DNA of 64,000 bases, taken from NCBI GenBank assembly GCA_030789695.1, contig JAULAV010003273.1, positions 1 through 64,000 of the forward strand, given 5' to 3'. Below the pieces are notes generated by a model. That model did no database searches. It saw only the letters and a list, made by a program, of their open reading frames with translations, and was not told the DNA's origin. Shown here in pieces: positions 62,491 to 64,000 of the stretch; the stretch's first letter is position 1; every line of letters begins with the position of its first letter. Origin of the DNA: Scilla litardierei (Eukaryota > Streptophyta > Magnoliopsida > Asparagales > Asparagaceae). Made by a program: the position numbers and the translations under genes.

Positions 62491-63735
62491 CCCACCCACG
62501 ATTTCTTTCATTCCTCTTTCATTCTCCTGAGCCTCCTTCTTCCCCAAATCACTCTCCAATATTTCCCCAAGCCATTCCTTCCTCCCTTGGAGTTTCCCTC
62601 TCCATTTTGGTCTACCACCATGCCCTAGGCCATCACCAACCCCCAAAACCCCCCGTTAATCCATTTTCTCCAGATTTTCCCATCATTCCAGATCTGAACC
62701 CTAGGTTCCCTGGATCATTTCTTCTGTTGCCGTGCTTTCTCGGCATCATTCTTCCGCTTCCGATACGGTAATAAATCGATCTCTTAATGTTTTCATAACC
62801 CATTGTGTTTTTGTGAAACCCTAATAAAACTAGGTTGGATGTTGTTCTAATATTGTTTTGCCATGGCAGCGATCTCATCTCCGTAGTTAGCATTTGTGTG
62901 ACGGCCTCGTTGATCGTCATCCTCGGTGCTAGGCAAGTGAAACTTGCCACTTAGGGTTTTGGGCCATGTCTTAGGCCATTTGCTTGTTGTAGGCGTAAAA
63001 GAGACTAGGCGACGAAATGATACTCGCCTAGGCACAATTTTAGGAACTAGCTTGACAACGAAGCTAGATCCGGCATTTACCATGTTGCACAACTACCATG
63101 TCATGTTTAATTTCCATTAACGGTACGCAAATTAATTGTCATGTCATTGCATTCTTTAAGTGTTCTCGTGATTGCGTAGCTCCGCTACCCCTTGTGAAAT
63201 GATTGAGGCTAGGTGCACCCCTATGCCAAATGGAATACGCTCCTGGTTTGTGATCCAGGAAACGAGCTCTTGTGCGGGGCAACCCTGGCTCATTTACTGA
63301 GCTCGTGTACAGGGACCCTGGCTCGTTTACATGTGGGTTTTTGGGGTAAGAGTTAAGCGGTCATTCAACTGGGAGTCTGCCCGATCAGCAACTGCAGTTG
63401 TAAGGCGTAAACTCTGGGTTCTGGGGTAGTGTTAAGCGGCCAATCAGTGTGAATGTCCAACAGTTCAGCTGTAAGGCGTAAACATCTACAAACAATGTGA
63501 AACGTGACTAGTGAAAAGATTGAGATTGTTAGTAGCTTGGCTACTCTTGACATACCCTGATAAATTGTTCTCTTGTACTTGTGGTTTCACCATGTCTTAC
63601 TTGTGCACTCATACCATAACTGCCATGTCATGCATACTATAACTGCTAGGTTGTTAGTTTGCCTTCCTTTTCAGTTTTCTTGCCCAAGTCTTTTAGACTT
63701 GCTGACATGTGCCCCTTTACTCTTTTGGGTGACAC

Positions 63736-63843
63736 ATGTTAGATCCTGAGCCTGAGTACATTGTTGAGGACGAGATGTTTGCAGACGCTGAGCCCGAGCC
63801 TGTGTTTGACGAGGACTTCGTGGACACGGGCGATCAGTCGTAG
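63736..63843 (+). CDS. Short acidic ORF in the chromovirus-like LTR
   Basis: ATG at 63736, stop TAG at 63841-63843, 35 codons, dominated by Asp and Glu (MLDPEPEYIVEDEMFADAEP, then a further acidic tail ending TGDQS). It is the counterpart of the acidic ORF in the other LTR (48008-48187), which shares DPEY and an acidic DED tail. No function is known; it may be a leader micro-ORF of the element's transcript. Confidence 0.4.
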   Translation: MLDPEPEYIVEDEMFADAEPEPVFDEDFVDTGDQS

Positions 63844-64000
63844 AGACTGTTTGTGTTGTTGTTTAGACTGTTTTGTTGTCGGTGCGTGGCACCAATACTT
63901 TGTTATGTTGTCCCTTTTGTTGGCCTTGTTCTGGGCCTTTAGACTCTTTCTTTTAGCCTGGTGGTTTTTCTGGATGTTGAACTTAATTTTCATGTTGGAC

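Larger units (their letters stand above)
61753..64000 (+). mobile_element. Chromovirus-like LTR, incomplete at window end
   Basis: The LTR starts TGTAATGACTGG inside the preceding gypsy LTR and runs past the window edge. It shares the GGCAAGTG...TTTTGGGCC-TTAGGCC block and an acidic short ORF with the solo LTR at 44693-48420. The promoter region has a word array (62036-62445) and TATA-like CTATTTAAAC (62481-62490). CCTGGCTCATTTAC/CCTGGCTCGTTTAC and GTTAAGCGG repeats occur at 63240-63480. Whether it is a solo LTR or a 5' LTR cannot be decided. Confidence 0.7.

Overview
This is a plant nuclear window made almost entirely of nested transposable elements; I recognise no host gene. A plant is indicated by two L1-type LINEs (one with a C-terminal RNase H domain), Ty1/copia elements, Ty3/gypsy elements of the Athila and Tat types using an Asp-tRNA-type primer site, chromovirus-like LTRs, hAT-type MITEs and a tRNA-Leu-like SINE candidate. 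There is no operon structure, rRNA gene or CRISPR array.

Layout. 1-1300: non-coding repeat R, copy 1, holding a 180-bp hairpin. 1487-6802: Ty1/copia element 1 with 158/149-bp LTRs and 5-bp TSD AATCT, carrying a 725-bp hAT MITE (8-bp TSD). ~6838-7070: SINE candidate. ~7314-11667: 5'-truncated LINE-1a (+). 11895-17864: full-length LINE-1b (-) with a 17-bp TSD. 18730-25309: Tat-type gypsy element (-) with LTR, gag and an antisense extra ORF but no pol. 25310-34376: Athila-type element A (+), gag-pro and an env-position ORF remnant, no pol, with a scrambled right end to 34858. ~34930-36055: repeat R, copy 2. 36056-60669: copia element 2, split by insertions.

Nesting in the right half. Element B (-, 36295-56064, TSD AAAGC) sits in the leader of copia 2. 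Element C (+, 36650-42206, TSD CCCAT) sits in B's 3' LTR. A chromovirus-like solo LTR (44693-48420) and a second hAT-type MITE (52709-53185, 8-bp TSD) also interrupt B. A gypsy LTR (60670-61752) interrupts the reverse transcriptase of copia 2 and is itself cut by a second chromovirus-like LTR (61753 to the window end). Insertion order is therefore copia 2 > B > C, and copia 2 > gypsy LTR > chromovirus LTR.

The most unusual signals are regulatory and mechanistic. (1) Several LTRs carry arrays of a family-specific palindromic word in alternating orientation directly upstream of the TATA box. The A/B family uses AACCGATCGGGT-like words and the chromovirus-like LTR uses TAGTCGGTC/GACCGACTA. In element B the same array-plus-TATA module recurs inside the element, upstream of the env-position ORF, as expected of a second promoter. 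(2) Element C ends in a snap-back palindrome of its own LTR yet has a perfect TSD, so a folded-back cDNA end seems to have been integrated. (3) The right end of A records two microhomology template switches. (4) A, B, C and the Tat-type element all lack pol, and A and B share the same pol-less architecture, so they look like non-autonomous families moved in trans. Most disabling stops are C-to-T or G-to-A changes, as expected from decay of methylated DNA.
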